The notes under the pieces were generated by a model that searched no databases, had not been told where the DNA came from, and saw nothing but the letters and a program-made list of their open reading frames with translations. Both the position numbers and the translations under genes were made by a program. 64,000 nt of DNA from Aldrovandia affinis (Eukaryota > Chordata > Actinopteri > Notacanthiformes > Halosauridae). Where the stretch lies: positions 8,580,730 through 8,644,729 of the forward strand of contig JAINUG010000014.1 in NCBI GenBank assembly GCA_029706075.1, written 5' to 3'. Below, in pieces: positions 9,850 to 21,861 of the stretch. Each line of letters begins with the position of its first letter. Position 1 is the stretch's first letter.

Positions 9850-10835
9850 TTACATTTACATTTTACATTTTACATTTTAAGCATTTAGCAGACGCTCTTA
9901 TCCAGAGCAACTTACAAGATGTGCATTAATACATGGTATGATCAATCATTGTTTGCGCAAGAGATCAGTGCAGTAATACAGCGATAGACATGGTTGTTGG
10001 CAGCTGCATACCATACCTGTAACACCGGGAAGGGAAACGTTCGAGATTTTTATTTTATTTTATAGAGGATGTTTTAAAAAAGTATACATATACAAAACAC
10101 GTTTTAACAGTAATAAACATGTAGGCAGTGGTGATGACAATTGGCTAGATGTACAGAATTCAGTGGTAGTGGAGTCTGAAACGGTGGGTCTTGAGTCTCC
10201 TGCGGAAGATCGCAAGTGATTCCGCAGTCCTGACCAAGTGCGGAAGATCATTCCACCACCAAAGTGTAAGGACAGAGAAGAGGCAAGTCCACAAGGAGTG
10301 GCTGCTGGGTGCCCGGAGGGATGGGACAGTCAGTTTGCCAGGGGAGGCAGAGCGGAGAGGTCTGGCTGGGGTGTGATGAGGGCTTATGAGTGTCTGGAGA
10401 TAAGGGGGAGCAGTTCCTCTAGCTGCTTGATAAGCTTGTACCAGGGATTCAAATTTAATGCGTGCTGCGATGGGGAGCCAGTGCAGAGAGGAGAGTAGAG
10501 GGGTGATGTGCGCGAACTTGGGTTGATTGAACACCAGACGTGCGGCAGCATTCTGGACCAGTCGCTGTGGCTTGATGGCTCAGGCCGTTGGGCCTGCCAG
10601 TAAGGAATTGCTGTAGTCCAGACGTGAGATCACAAGGGCCCGGACCAGGAGTTGTGTGGTCTCTTGGGTGAGGAACGGTCGCAAGTGATTCCACGGTCCT
10701 GACTAAGTGCGGAAGATCATTCCACCACCGAGGGGTCAGGACAGCGAAGAGGCGGGACCGCGAGGAACGGCTACTGGGTCCCCAGAGGGATGGGACAGTC
10801 AGTTTGCCAGAGGAGGCAGAGCGGAGCGGATTAGC
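9850..10835 (-). mobile_element. L2-type LINE 3' part (two joined pieces)
   Basis: On the minus strand the sequence reads through the end of an L2 reverse transcriptase ORF: LVISRLDYSNSLLAGP, LVQNAAARLVFNQPK, HITPLLSSLHWLPIAARIKF, then PPYLQTLI, WWNDLPHLVRTAESLAIF and RRLKTHRFRLHYH. The 3' UTR follows and ends in TGGATAAGAGCGTCTGCTAA near 9870-9900. One in-frame stop lies in the LLAGPTA region. At 10683-10830 a second copy of the TVPSL to ESLA segment sits upstream of the RT end, so two L2 pieces have been fused or part of one duplicated. The catalytic RT motifs and the endonuclease are missing; the element is dead. Confidence 0.85.
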
Positions 10836-11789
10836 TACTTCATAGTGATTAGCAAGTGTAGTCTAATATTTCTGTAGACTTCAGAATTCATTGTTCTACT
10901 TCTGTCTGCAGTCATATCATCAATGAAGACAAGTGAGCCCGTTCCATTGGCAGAACCAAAATAACAAAACAATGTGTCACTATCCAATGAATTATGGTGC
11001 TCACTGTATATCACGATAGTAGCATTACAAAGCATTGCATTTCTTACTAGATGTCCTTATAAGCTGATGGAATTCATTTTAATGATCCCCCATTGCACAA
11101 TATAGTGTTGGTATTTAAACTGTTCCATCCACGCCCTCTTCGTCAGAGAGACCCCTGAGCCAAAATGTCACCATGGACCACATCCCATCATTCTGAAAAT
11201 AAACCCACCCTGGCCTGTCTCCCTAGCAACCTGCCCTTTTCTCGGAATTTGGAGGAAAGCGTGCAGACGGAACTACGTTTGGGTGGGGGGTGGGGGATGA
11301 AAGTGACATCTGATAACTGGTTGAATCTGTGGCCGTGGCGGGTGGTCTTTTGTACTGGGGTGGTCAGGTGTCACCAGTAAGCGGTGAAATGGCAACGCTG
11401 GCCTCAGGGGGATACGGGCGCCCGTGTGTGTCTCAGCGTTGTCGCAGTTCATTTGTTACGGCTCTTAGTTACACTGACACGCTCTCGCGCAGGAGAACAG
11501 CCATGCTACGTTCTCCGTGAACCCGTCCACAAAAAAAGCACATCTCCCAAATGTTTTTTGCCTGAAACTACAAGATGGCAAACGGATTATGGCACTGCTT
11601 CGGTTAAGTTCACGTTCCCTCATTACCCCCCCCCCCCTCATCTTACCCCAGTGGAGATATCAACCTTACACCATATCCTTCGCTGAGTGGCGCATAGACC
11701 CTGCGCCACACCCCTCACCCTCCTCCTCCTCAGGCCTACAACTCACACCTCAAACATAGTCCTCGGGTTTCATTTTAATTTTTAATTTA
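10836..11789. other. Intergenic DNA, no gene seen
   Basis: Unique sequence with a short homopolymeric C run near 11627. Overlapping ORFs of 60-100 codons at 11165-11760 conflict with one another and have no recognisable domain. Confidence 0.4.
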
Positions 11790-12110
11790 GTATTCTTTAT
11801 TGCCATGTTACACAAGTTACACACAAGGCCAACTGGTATTTGTCTTTTCTCGTATCTCTCCTCGATACACACACACATAGACTACTATACATATGTATTC
11901 CATCAGAGAGGTCCGAGCACAGGGTCAGCCATAGTACGGTGCCCCTGGAGCAGTTTAGTGGTTCAGTGCCTCATTCAAGGACACTTTGGCAGTGCCCCAG
12001 TAAGTGAACTAGCATCCGGTTTTCAGTTCATTGTTTTTTCATTTGGCCTTCCTGGGATTCGAACCAGCAACCCTCGTCACTTACCACTGAACCTCTGCCA
12101 CTGGTTTACT
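11790..12110 (+). repeat. Interspersed repeat fragment of teleost type
   Basis: The block TTCCATCAGAGAGGTCCGAG, then CAGGGTCAGCCATAGTACGG and CCCCTGGAGCAGTTTAG, then a TCAAGGACAC stretch and GGGATTCGAACCAGCAACC, resembles a repeat often found in fish genomes as a retroelement 3' part. I recognise the pattern but not the family name. The ORF across it (11805-12179) is not a gene. Confidence 0.5.
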
Positions 12111-12604
12111 GGTTATACCTTATGCCTCCTTATCCCTTGTCTTTATGAGCCCAAATACATTTGCTATGGGACAGTATAATGGTTGGATTGGTTTTATCAT
12201 CTTACTCAACGCTCTGCAATGTTAGGTCGCTGGCACGTTTGAATCTGGATGATAAGCTGGTCCGCCATCACGGAACTCTTCTGTAATATCAAAATTGAAA
12301 TTGTAAGATTCTCCGGCGCTCTCTTGATGCAGTTTCATCAACTCAGGTCTAATCAATCAGATGAATCTATTATTTACATTTAACTGCCAAGCAACATTGA
12401 GCTCCGTGCTTAAAGAGGTACTTACTACACCCAGAAATGTAAATGACTTGATTTTCTAAATGCTTTGAGTGTTCTCCAGCCATCCAGATAGTTTTTTTGT
12501 GAATATTCCACTTATTTATGTTTCAACTTGAGCTGTCAAATGCGATCAACCAAATATATGCATGTCAATGGAAGTCAATGGTCAAAAATCTGCTTGCTAA
12601 AATT
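12111..12604. other. Intergenic DNA, no gene seen
   Basis: AT-rich unique sequence without supported features. Confidence 0.4.
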
Positions 12605-12775
12605 ACACGCGGGTCCCGGGTGGCGTATCCAGCTAACACGCTGCCTCTCAGTGCATTGATGTTGTCTGGGTGGCATATCCAGCGAACACACTGCCTCTCA
12701 GTACACTGATTTGCTCCCGGGTTGCGTATCCAGCTAACACACTGCCTCTCAGCGCACTGATTGGCTCCAGGGCTG
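12605..12775 (+). repeat. Three-copy tandem repeat, about 55-bp unit
   Basis: The unit GGGTGGCGTATCCAGCTAAC followed by ACGCTGCCTCTCAGTGCATTGAT occurs three times (starts near 12617, 12669, 12720) with about 10-15 percent differences. The GGGTGGCGTA start resembles a tRNA-SINE head, so the array may derive from a SINE 5' end. It produces mirrored short ORFs on both strands that are not genes. Confidence 0.7.
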
Positions 12776-13075
12776 AAGTGGTCACTGTTTCAGCCAGGGC
12801 CCGTTTGTTTGAGTCATCATGACGTTGCCCATCCTCAGTGCGACTCCTGGTCAACTGGGCACCTGCAGCCTGAAAATCTTTTTGACTCATTTTGAGAATT
12901 CTGTAGGAGGCAGTTGATTTATCCAATTACTATCAGGTAATCAGGTAATCATAAACTGATGGATCATACAAAAGTTTTGGGGGTTAACTTGATAAAAATA
13001 AAAAATGTAAAAAAAAGATTTAGGATTTACAATAATACCTGTCAAGTACTCCTCTAATACTCACTCACCTGCCAT

Positions 13076-13187
13076 GTGTGTGTGAGTGCATATGTGTGTG
13101 CGCGCATGTGTGTGCATTTGTGTGAATGTGCATGTGTGTGTGCATGCATGTGTGTGCACATGCATGCGTGTGTGTGTGTGTGCATGC

Positions 13188-13218
<31 letters not shown>

Positions 13219-13262
13219 TGAGTGTGTGTGTGGGTGTGGGTGGTGTGTATGTGCACCCATGC
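13076..13262. repeat. TG-rich microsatellite
   Basis: Imperfect (TG)n with interspersed CATGCA units, compound and degenerate. It generates Cys/Val- or His/Thr-rich frames in several phases. Confidence 0.9.
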
Positions 13263-15149
13263 ATACATGTGTTACAACAAGGAAGCAAGGATTACAAGCT
13301 CTCACGCTGGTGCTGGAAGTAAGCACAGGGTCGGTTTCGCGAAAAGCACAATTTATAGTGCAATAGGCTGTGAAACCCAATCACTGCTGTTCTCTGATTC
13401 ATGTGATAATCACCAGGCAGTTTCACATGCAACACAACACTGCCCATGTTCCCAGGGTAGGTGAGAGTTTCCCTTCTTATCTTATATTACTCCCAAGGGC
13501 CAATGGATCGGTGTCTCTACAACTACACCCAATTGTGTTGCGATCCCTTATTGTGGCCTCCTTGTTTTCAGTCACACTGTCCCTGTTTGATGTGTGTGTG
13601 TCCCCCACCCCACCCCTGACAATTTCTGTCCTGGGCTGAGAAGGGCTGAGATTAAAATCAGACAGATAAATGAGCAGCTTCAATACAGTATTCTCAAACG
13701 ATGAATTGAAAAAGGTTTTCATGTCATTAATTTTGCTAATTTACTGAGCACCTTACACCCGGAACACTGTATACTAAGTGATCCGCCCTCATCCCCTCCT
13801 TTATGTTTGACCAGCGGTAATTAAACTCTTATCTCCGGGTGATGAAAGGAAGCGTTTTTTTTTTTTTTTGGGTGCACCTCAATGAGAAGGACAGCCCCTC
13901 TCCCGCAGGCTGCAGTACACATTCCCACCAACAGGGGCGGTAAGTAGACAGTACTTTGCTCCTCCACCTGCTAAGACTGGAAAACATTGCTACATTTCCA
14001 GAATTAAGAAAATTAATAAAATTATGTAAATAAATAGACAACTGAAAAGGAATGATGTCATTATTATTATTATTGAGTCACTTGTTCAGTCCCTAGGCCC
14101 AAAGGAATGGGAAGCCATTTCTGCACAGTGGCAAGGCATCTGCAAAAAACACATACAGCGGAATGATGTTGATACATGGAGACGGCGGCCATTAAGCTCC
14201 GCTCTGAAAAAGCTTCTGTCCGACATGTGACTGAAACAGAACAAAGTGGCGCGCCTTACACATTTAATCTTCCAGCGTGGGGGTCGCAGTCAGGGCGCCG
14301 ATCCAGGGGACAGAAGTGAAGTCGGGTTCAAAGCCCAGCGTGGAACACAGCTGCACTGCCGCTGAACGAAGAAGGCGCTCTGGCCAGATAACTCGCGTGT
14401 GCGCAGGCAGCCAAATTAATTGGCAACAGGATGGATATCAAATGTGTGCCTTGCTGTAGTAGTCACCTTCTGAAAGGGGTCTGTTGAAAAATAAAACAAT
14501 TAAGCGTATTTCACTCAAAATAGTGCTTTTTAACATAGTGTACACTCATAGAGCTCGTCGCGGTGTGCATTACAGAAAGATAACGGAAAAGTACAACAGA
14601 ACGTGATATGAAGTGAACAAAAGATGGCCAATGATACAAATACAAGGACAAAGAAAATACTGAAAGCACCAGAATACCTTATGTGCATTTGCTACAATAT
14701 AAACCAAGTTCCAATTTTTATTGGTTTGAGAGGGTAAGGCATCAACCTCTGGCAGTTCAAACAGCATTTGCGAGTGACAACCTGCCCTTCAAATCACTAC
14801 GATCAGATGTCAACCTATCAACATGAAGGGCATAAGGCGAAGGGGTAAGACCAGCATGGAGTTGCATCTGCAACAGGTTTGCATTTGCATCTCTGTCCCA
14901 AGGTTTGAGTTAGGACGTCCGAAGGAACTGAGAAGAGTGCACAAACACCGATGACCTGATGGAGCTTCTACATCATTGGAGCAATTTACAACTGGTAAAA
15001 AATAAAAATAAATGTAAAAAAATACATATCCCAAGTCAATTGCATTCTCATGCACTGCATTACCATTCCTCAAAACCCCCTCAGCCTCAACATAGCTCAC
15101 CCCCAGTCACCACCTTTGGTTATATGTCTGTTACATTTTTAGGCAGTTT
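13263..15149. other. Intergenic DNA, no gene seen
   Basis: Nearly 1.9 kb of mostly unique sequence with a T-run at 13856-13870 and a short ATT run at 14060. No coding exon, RNA gene or transposon end is evident. Confidence 0.4.
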
Positions 15150-15556
15150 TTTTTAAAAATACATTTTGTTTCAGATTTTTCCCTGTTTTTCTCCCCAATT
15201 TGGAAGCCAATTATACCCTCTATTTATTTGTATTAACCCTCCCCCACACGAGTCCACCACTCGTCTCTATGAGGCAAGCTACTCTCCGAGGCCAGTGATG
15301 ATCCGCCTCCTTCGAGACGGAACTCACTGACCCACGTTCTAGAGACACCCCTATGTGCTTCATGGCAAGCTTGAGCCGGCTCACCCTCTCCCCTCCCCCT
15401 GGGGTGGATAGCCAAACGGCACCCCCGATCGGGGACAACGGCCAGGACCAGACTGGCAGAGACTGCTTTCAAAACGTGTCCCTGATAGGCAGCTTGTATC
15501 GGACCAGCCAAGACATGGGTGCTTTAGACCGCTATGCTATCCGCTGCCCCAGCTGA
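15150..15556 (-). mobile_element. tRNA-derived SINE (family 2), near full length
   Basis: Read on the minus strand: head GGGGCAGCGGATAGCATAGC with a box A-like region, degraded box B near GGTCCGATAC, then GCCAGTCTGGTCCTGG, CACCCCAGGGGGAGGGGAG, a GAGTTCCGTCTCGAAGGAGG block, GCTTGCCTCATAGAGACGAG, and finally tail AGAGGGTATAATTGGCTTCC with AAATTGGGGAGAAAA. Same family as 6856, 16140, 54325 and 62280. Confidence 0.8.
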
Positions 15557-15624
15557 GAAGTTTTAAAGCGGACAACAACATGCTTTTGCTGTACTGCGGA
15601 ACCTTCATACGGAGTGCGTTAACC

Positions 15625-16102
15625 TTCTGCATCCATCGTTGGGGAGGCTCCCCCTCCGCTCTGAACAACAACGTAAACAGAATTTTCAGGACGAGCAGCA
15701 AAATCTCTGGTCCCTCCCTCCCTGTCTAACATCGAATTCTTGGGCAAATACACTTGTGCTCTTACCCAAAGGAAAGCTGGCGACTCATTGCACCCCTTCC
15801 ACTGCAAGTATACACTCTGGCTGCCGTTATGCAGCACCTTGTTTTCTAGAATGGAAAGTAAAAGGGCACTTAACTCATTTGTTCTGAGAAGCATCCAGCT
15901 CCTAAATCACCCGACCAAACACTCTTAGGAGGTTTTCGATTGATGACAGCTCCTGTAATGTATTTGTGTCCTGTATACTTTGTTCACTGTATTGCATTGT
16001 GTTTTTTGTTTTTTGTGCGTGATATCATTTTTTACCAATGTCTTCCCTTGTACATGCAGAACAAATTCCCCTAAGGGCAAATAAAGTATCTATCTATATC
16101 CA
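15625..16102 (+). mobile_element. LINE C-terminal and 3' UTR fragment
   Basis: The plus-strand frame contains NRIFRTSSKISGPS and, after breaks, LNSFVLRSIQLLNHPTKHS. Both resemble the C-terminal end of fish non-LTR retrotransposon proteins (consensus RANSFVPRSIQLLN-like). The 3' UTR ends CCCCTAAGGGCAAATAAAGT followed by ATCTATCTAT, a classic fish LINE 3' end with a short tandem tail. The LINE at 58925-61990 ends in a similar way, so the two belong to related families. It is 5'-truncated and has internal stops. Confidence 0.7.
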
Positions 16103-16139
16103 TCTGAACATATATCCTTCTGTGAAACCTTCTGCTGAG

Positions 16140-16450
16140 GATTGATCTCCCGATTTAGTGACCAATAATACCCTCTATTTATTTCGATTTGCCCTCCCCA
16201 CACGAGTTCGCCGCTCATCTCTACGAGGCAAGCTAATTCTCTGAGGGCAACGAACTCCACTTCCTTTGAGACGGAAATCGCCCACCCACTTTCTGGAGTC
16301 ACCTTTACGCGCTTCTCAGTGAATTCGTGCTGGCTCACCCTCCCCTGGGGTGGACAGCTGCCCCTCCCCACCAAGGCTGGTCTGGCACAGTCTGGTTTCG
16401 AACCACAACCGCGATAGGTAGCTCACACTCGTGAAGGACCAGCCAATACG
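16140..16450 (-). mobile_element. tRNA-derived SINE (family 2)
   Basis: The minus strand has a perfect box B, GGTTCGAAACC, then the CTGTGCCAGACCAGCC block, GGTGGACAGC-side sequence, GTCTCAAAGGAAGTGGAGTT and GCTTGCCTCGTAGAGATGAG, with tail AGAGGGTATTATTGGTCACT at 16160-16180. The box A end is weak. Confidence 0.8.
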
Positions 16451-16495
16451 ATGAACAAATGCCATGATGTCAAGCATGTTAAGAGCGCTGATATT

Positions 16496-16545
16496 ACAAA
16501 CTCATTGTAATTTGGATAAGAGCGTCTGCTAAATGCCTAAAACAT
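16496..16545 (+). repeat. Solo L2/SINE tail fragment
   Basis: AATTTGGATAAGAGCGTCTG and CTAAATGCCTAAAACAT is the shared tail of the family 1 SINE and the L2 LINE, present here alone. Confidence 0.75.
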
Positions 16546-16692
16546 GTGACTCCTCCAGTAATGGTGGGCTGAGCCAGGTGCTGACTCCAAAACCGGTTAT
16601 GTTGCGACTCTGGTGTGGACATGTATGGGCACAACGTGGAGAAACGCTCTGTCATCAACGTCACGGGTAAACTTTGCTTTGGGAGCTGTACG

Positions 16693-16750
16693 CGAGGGAG
16701 GGAGAGAGGGATGGAGGGAGGGAGGGATGGAGGGAGGGAGGGAGTAAGGG
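16693..16750. repeat. GGGA/GGAT microsatellite
   Basis: Tandem GGGA and GGAT units, such as GGGAGGGAGGGATGGAGGGA, strongly purine-biased on the plus strand. Confidence 0.9.
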
Positions 16751-19700
16751 AGGTCACCCTGGCTTGCAGAGATGAACCCTGGACTCGGTGGCCGAGGACA
16801 TCTGCCGATTCTTAATTCGTCAGAGAGGACGACGACATGTGGAAGCTGGAACATGTGTTCTGCTACTTCACCACCACTTCACCCTTGAAGCGCAGAACAG
16901 GGCAGGACATGACTAATGTCTGCTCAGGGGCTAGCTGGGCAGTGTGCAGCCAGTCCCGTGGGAGAGGGGTGGGAGGAGAAATCCCAACTTGAGATCCTTG
17001 GATCAGTTTTCACGGGAACCCTGAATATTTCATGGGGCAGGCCTTGCATCAAGGGCACACAAATGGGCCAGCTCGCTCTTGCACAAGACAACCCCCCATC
17101 CCCCCAACACACATACACAAGTACAAACATGGTACTCTGTCAACTGTGGATACCAGTGTGGGTTTCAGACTCATTTCACATTTTGTTTTTAAGCCAGCCA
17201 TGTGGCTCACTCCATCTACCGAGCATAAGTGTGTTCATAAACAATACAACGCAAGAAACATAATGCTCCCCAGAGCCTGACGCAAAAGGTCAGATTAAAT
17301 CAGCCAAACTGAAAATAGGCAGAGGTTTTCTTTTCTTATGATTCAGTTCTACAGTTCAACTGATAGTGGTGGATTCAAACACCGGAGAAATTAACCAAAA
17401 AGTACTTAACCAACCATCTCTCTACTGTGTAGTGTATGAGTGACAGGATCCAAACAGACACTACAAGGCTCTCTTCAGAGAAAACAAGCTCCTTCTGTGA
17501 GAGGTCTCCATTCTGAAATCAATCACTCCTTGATGCAGGTTACCCCTCTATGCTCCTGTATCAAGTGAAACAGCCTCAGTTATATGCATTTCTCCCTCAG
17601 ATCCTCTTCCATACCTAGACCATGCAATCAGTATCCAAAATGTAATTTTGTAATTCCCATAAAACATAAACACGATTATAGACACCGTTTCTGTGCCTGC
17701 CTCCACAAATTATAATATCACAAAATCAAAACTTGACAAAATCATTATCCAGTCTAAAGGAAAATATGTAGGTAAATAAAAAAATATTCTATAATATTGG
17801 TGCTGGCGTTTGAATTTCTAGTTTCAGACATTAGGTTATGTTATGAGAAAATACGCCGATATCTTTGCGGTCAATTTACGGCAAATTAAACCAAAACCAT
17901 TGATTACATTGGTGGACTAGTTATCTGAATATGCATGCTTTTTTACACTTTAACATAGTTGTCAGTAAATAACATGAACACTACCCAAAGGATGGAACAT
18001 TAAACCTTTGAACATTACGGAAACCACCTTTGAAATCGGAAACCGAAACTGTTTATTAACTGCGTATGTTCTGCCGGTCTGGCTTGCTCCCAAGGCGGGT
18101 GTAACCGAAAGATTTGTTCGTGTTGGGCATTAGCGCCAGCTGCCAGTAGTGAATAATTGATTGTAAAAACTCTCCCTTCCAAGGGAGATGAGGGAATAGA
18201 AGAAGGGACCCCTTTTCGCGAGGGCATTGTGGTGGACTGCAATATGTGTGTCCGACCTTGTGTAGCGCTCCAATACTGCGAAAATCAAGGGATGCCTGCT
18301 ACACGTAGTCTATAACGCCACACTGGGCGCCTTACATTGCTTTTAGAAACGCGACGGGTGTAAGGAAAACTCTCGAATTGTGTTACTTACATTAACTAGC
18401 ACAATTGCACTTAATGCAACCCTTCAAATCAACGATTGTTTCTTCCTGATAACAAGACCAATGTTGTCATTGAACCTAGACTAGGCTACTTTCTCACTGT
18501 GAAGTGATCAGTGGTTTAAAAAAAATAATAATACCAGCAACAGTCGTAAATTAAATTGCTAAATGGAAATAAGTAGGCTATTTAAAGGAGACATGGTGTG
18601 CTGAGAAGCCTTTTGCAGATTCAAACGCATGAAAGATGTGTCCTCCAGAACTATCTGCAGTTAACATCATGTCAAATTATTTTGTCAATCCAAAGTTATT
18701 GTTGTTGTTTCATAAATTAGGCCTACATATTTCACATTTCATGGATAATCCACAGCTGTTTCTGGTGACCTTTTCTCAGCTGAAGTAAGGGTCAGAGCAA
18801 TGCCAAATAAAACAAACACAAATTCACGGAAATATATTAGAAATACATTGTTGTGTTTGTTTTACCTAAATTTGTACAGTGAAAGCTGATCTGGCCGGAC
18901 ACTTTGCAAATAGATTGAATAATCCCCCTGGAGGGGGAAATGGGGGAGATATATAAATGCGTTAAAAAATATAAAACCATATCGAATTAGGGCATAGTAA
19001 TGCCATTGCCGATTAAAAAGCTCAGACATATCTCGTTTTATGACAGCTAATATCCTATACGCGTCTAGACAGGCTACTGTATGTAGAATGTGTACACATT
19101 GGTTACACTGTTACAAAATCTCTTTAAATCAATTCTGAATTACTGCAAATGATAGCGAGACAACTACATCCTGTACGGCGTTCTGTCACTACCGTCAAAA
19201 TAGTGTATTGTATAATTCGAGCAAAACAACCACAGCAGGCTACTGCTCATCGGTGCGGGTGTCCTTTGAGCCCAGAAACTCAACAGCCCTTCAAACTAAG
19301 TTTCTCGTCTCTTTGGTAGGTTTATGAACTGTCAAGCGGCGTGGTCGCTGTGTGTGCTTCGATGTGTATTCGCGTTTACTACAGGACAGGGCCATAGGCC
19401 TACAAAGCGCGTTAAAGTTAGAGGTAAATACACATGGACTCTAATTACCTTAAACTGTCCATCGGCAAACAGTCATAATATTCAGTAACAACACAAATAC
19501 ATACAAAATATGGAACATATGCACAACAACAGTTTGCACCTCACAACGTAAGCTCTATGTTATTACAAATGGTCTCATAACAGTGTAGTAGCTTGGTGCG
19601 TGGTAAGTGGATGCCTGCGGAATAGCTCCAGTGTTTACAGGAGTTCCCTAAGTGCGCTTCTGTCTGTGCTAGCGATACAGAACACAAAGGCCTCCAAATC

Positions 19701-20290
19701 CCCGACAGGCAGAAATGAATTTAGCATCGACTTCCTCTCCTGCCAGATTCGGCGACAAATCACATTTGCTGATTTTTCTTTTTCGTAACGTTTTTATCTG
19801 CGGCACAGGGCCTGGGAATTGTCAGTCAACGGCAGAGCCCTTTTTGCAATCTGTACTTTCTTTGTGTTCTCTCGGCCCCTCTCCTTAATTGTGTTCCCCG
19901 GTGGGTTTTCTGTGATGGATTTGCTTCCTTTTATAATTTCCAAGTATCCATGGCCTTGCCTCTCGACCGCATGCATTTGTGGGGGGGGGAGAAGATTGTC
20001 CAACAAAGGCAACTTCGCGGCGCGACAAACCTTTGCGGTGCATAATAAAAACGCTACTACTTCTGCTCATAACTATTATAACAATAATAATAACAAAAAT
20101 ACATTATTATTGTCATATTCCAATGTTCCACTTGTAAGGATACAGCATTCTTCAGTCTATCTGTTTGAAAATGATGCTAAGGATGGAGGCATGCTATGAC
20201 AGGCAAGCGCCTCCTTTCATTTACTAATATCATGTTTGACATGTTTGTTATTTTAACGCTTTGCGCTGCTCGTCAGTATTGCATGTCAGG

Positions 20291-20326
<36 letters not shown>

Positions 20327-21569
20327 AGGGGGTTTTATTATTATCAGAGGGTTTCTCGAACAAATTGTTAATAAGTTGCTGTACGAGTTGGTTGCAGATA
20401 ATGTCATTCAAATTTAGGGAGGGAGACGTGGATGGGCACGTGAAGACGTGTAGACGGGGATACACAACGCAGACAACCATTTCCCCCGCAAAGGCTCACG
20501 GGAGTCCAGCGTGACGCAGAACGCCTATGCGCAACAGGCCTATGAAGAAAATTGGGTCACGGGACAGTGGAGAGAGCTTTATTCTTAAACACCGCGTGAT
20601 CATTTGAATTTCTATTTACACATGTTGGGGTTTTTTATTTGTATTTTGCCCGCGCACTTTACATGAATGCAACCATGTCTTGGGTGTGGCGTGTGTCTTG
20701 GTGTTTGTATGCCAGTGTGATGCACTCTGTAGCCCTGAAGGGTGAAATAAAGTTGGATTATAGTGTTGTATCGTAGTAATTAGTTCATAACTAGAGACGT
20801 GTTGACGGTTTTTCTAGTTCTTAGAAATAATCCCACGGTTGAAAGATATCGGGCAGTGCATAACTGTAAAATACTGACCTATGCTTTACTACTGTGACAA
20901 ACTAAGGCAATGTCCTGCATCATATGTAGCCATTTCTAACCCTGCAATTACAATCATGCAAATGGAGGGAAAAACAAAAACAATGACCGAATCACATGTC
21001 ACACGAATTATAATTACATTCCGACGTCTACTATAGTGTAATTTGTAATGCAATGTTAAATACTGGTGTGTAGTCTTGCCGTCTCTATGCTGTGGAGTAT
21101 AGGCCTATGTGCAGTTTGTTCGATCAACGCACTTTTCCACCGATCAAAACATATTGAAATGGACAGCTCCGGTGACACAGGGGCCAACACGGACCGATGA
21201 ATGTCACCATATTACCGCCAGAAAATGTTTGTTTCAAATGTCCCAGTCTTTAAAATATTTATCGTAAAAACGTCCGCGGAACAGGCAGAGGGACACCCGC
21301 GCAGGATAAAGGTTCCTCTTTATTGCACAGATGGAGTAAAGAGTAATAGTGACATTGGTCTTGAAGGGATTTCCTTGACTTTAAATTATTTAGCGTCCTC
21401 TGAATCGTTGCAAATATTTCATCGCGATTAATAATACAGCGTTACAAGACTGCTAAAGTGATGTCCTTATAGTCGGATATTCGGTCACCCCACCACCAGC
21501 ACACAACATCCAAGTTGTTTTGCTTTTCAGCCTTATAATAGCCTTTTCCCCGGGCTTTAATGGTACGAG
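16751..21569. other. Transposon-poor intergenic DNA upstream of tbx3
   Basis: I found no transposon end, RNA gene or plausible coding exon in about 4.8 kb. An (ATT)n run sits at 20296-20332. ORFs here are short, overlapping and without motifs. The lack of repeats contrasts with 1-16700 and suits a regulatory flank, which is inference. Confidence 0.4.
20296..20332. repeat. (ATT)n microsatellite
   Basis: About eleven tandem ATT/TTA units. Confidence 0.95.
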
Positions 21570-21861
21570 CAGGGGCGATTCTAGGATTTGACCTTTAGGG
21601 GGGCTCAGCCCCCAATGAGCATGTGAGATGTACACATGCAAAGCACAAGCCTAAATTTTTAATTAATTTACTGTTACATCCCCCAAAACAAAAACTCCAC
21701 AATGGTGGTCGCTCTCAAAATTGAAACAGCATTCTCTATCTGTGGTATTTAAAAAAATAGATATTAAAGATGTTTTTTATAAAAGAATGACTAAACATTT
21801 TAAGAGGGGCTGAGATGAGGGGGGCTAAAGCCCCCTTAAATAGAGTCTAAAATCGCCACTG
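21570..21861. mobile_element. hAT-type MITE with degraded 8-bp target duplication
   Basis: The left end is CAGGGGCGATTCTAG and the right end, reversed, is CAGTGGCGATTTTAG, giving imperfect terminal inverted repeats. A subterminal GGGGGGCTCAGCCCCC palindrome near the left is mirrored by GGGGGGCTAAAGCCCCC near the right. Flanks are GGTACGAG and GGTCCGGG, matching 6 of 8, which fits an aged 8-bp duplication as made by hAT elements. The interior has no transposase. Confidence 0.75.

Noticed and set aside
12648-12770. CRISPR-like array of three repeats
   Set aside because: Spacing, divergence and the vertebrate context fit a minisatellite; there are no unique spacers between exact repeats.
13054-13380. 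108-codon His/Thr-rich frame
   Set aside because: Compositional product of the TG microsatellite.
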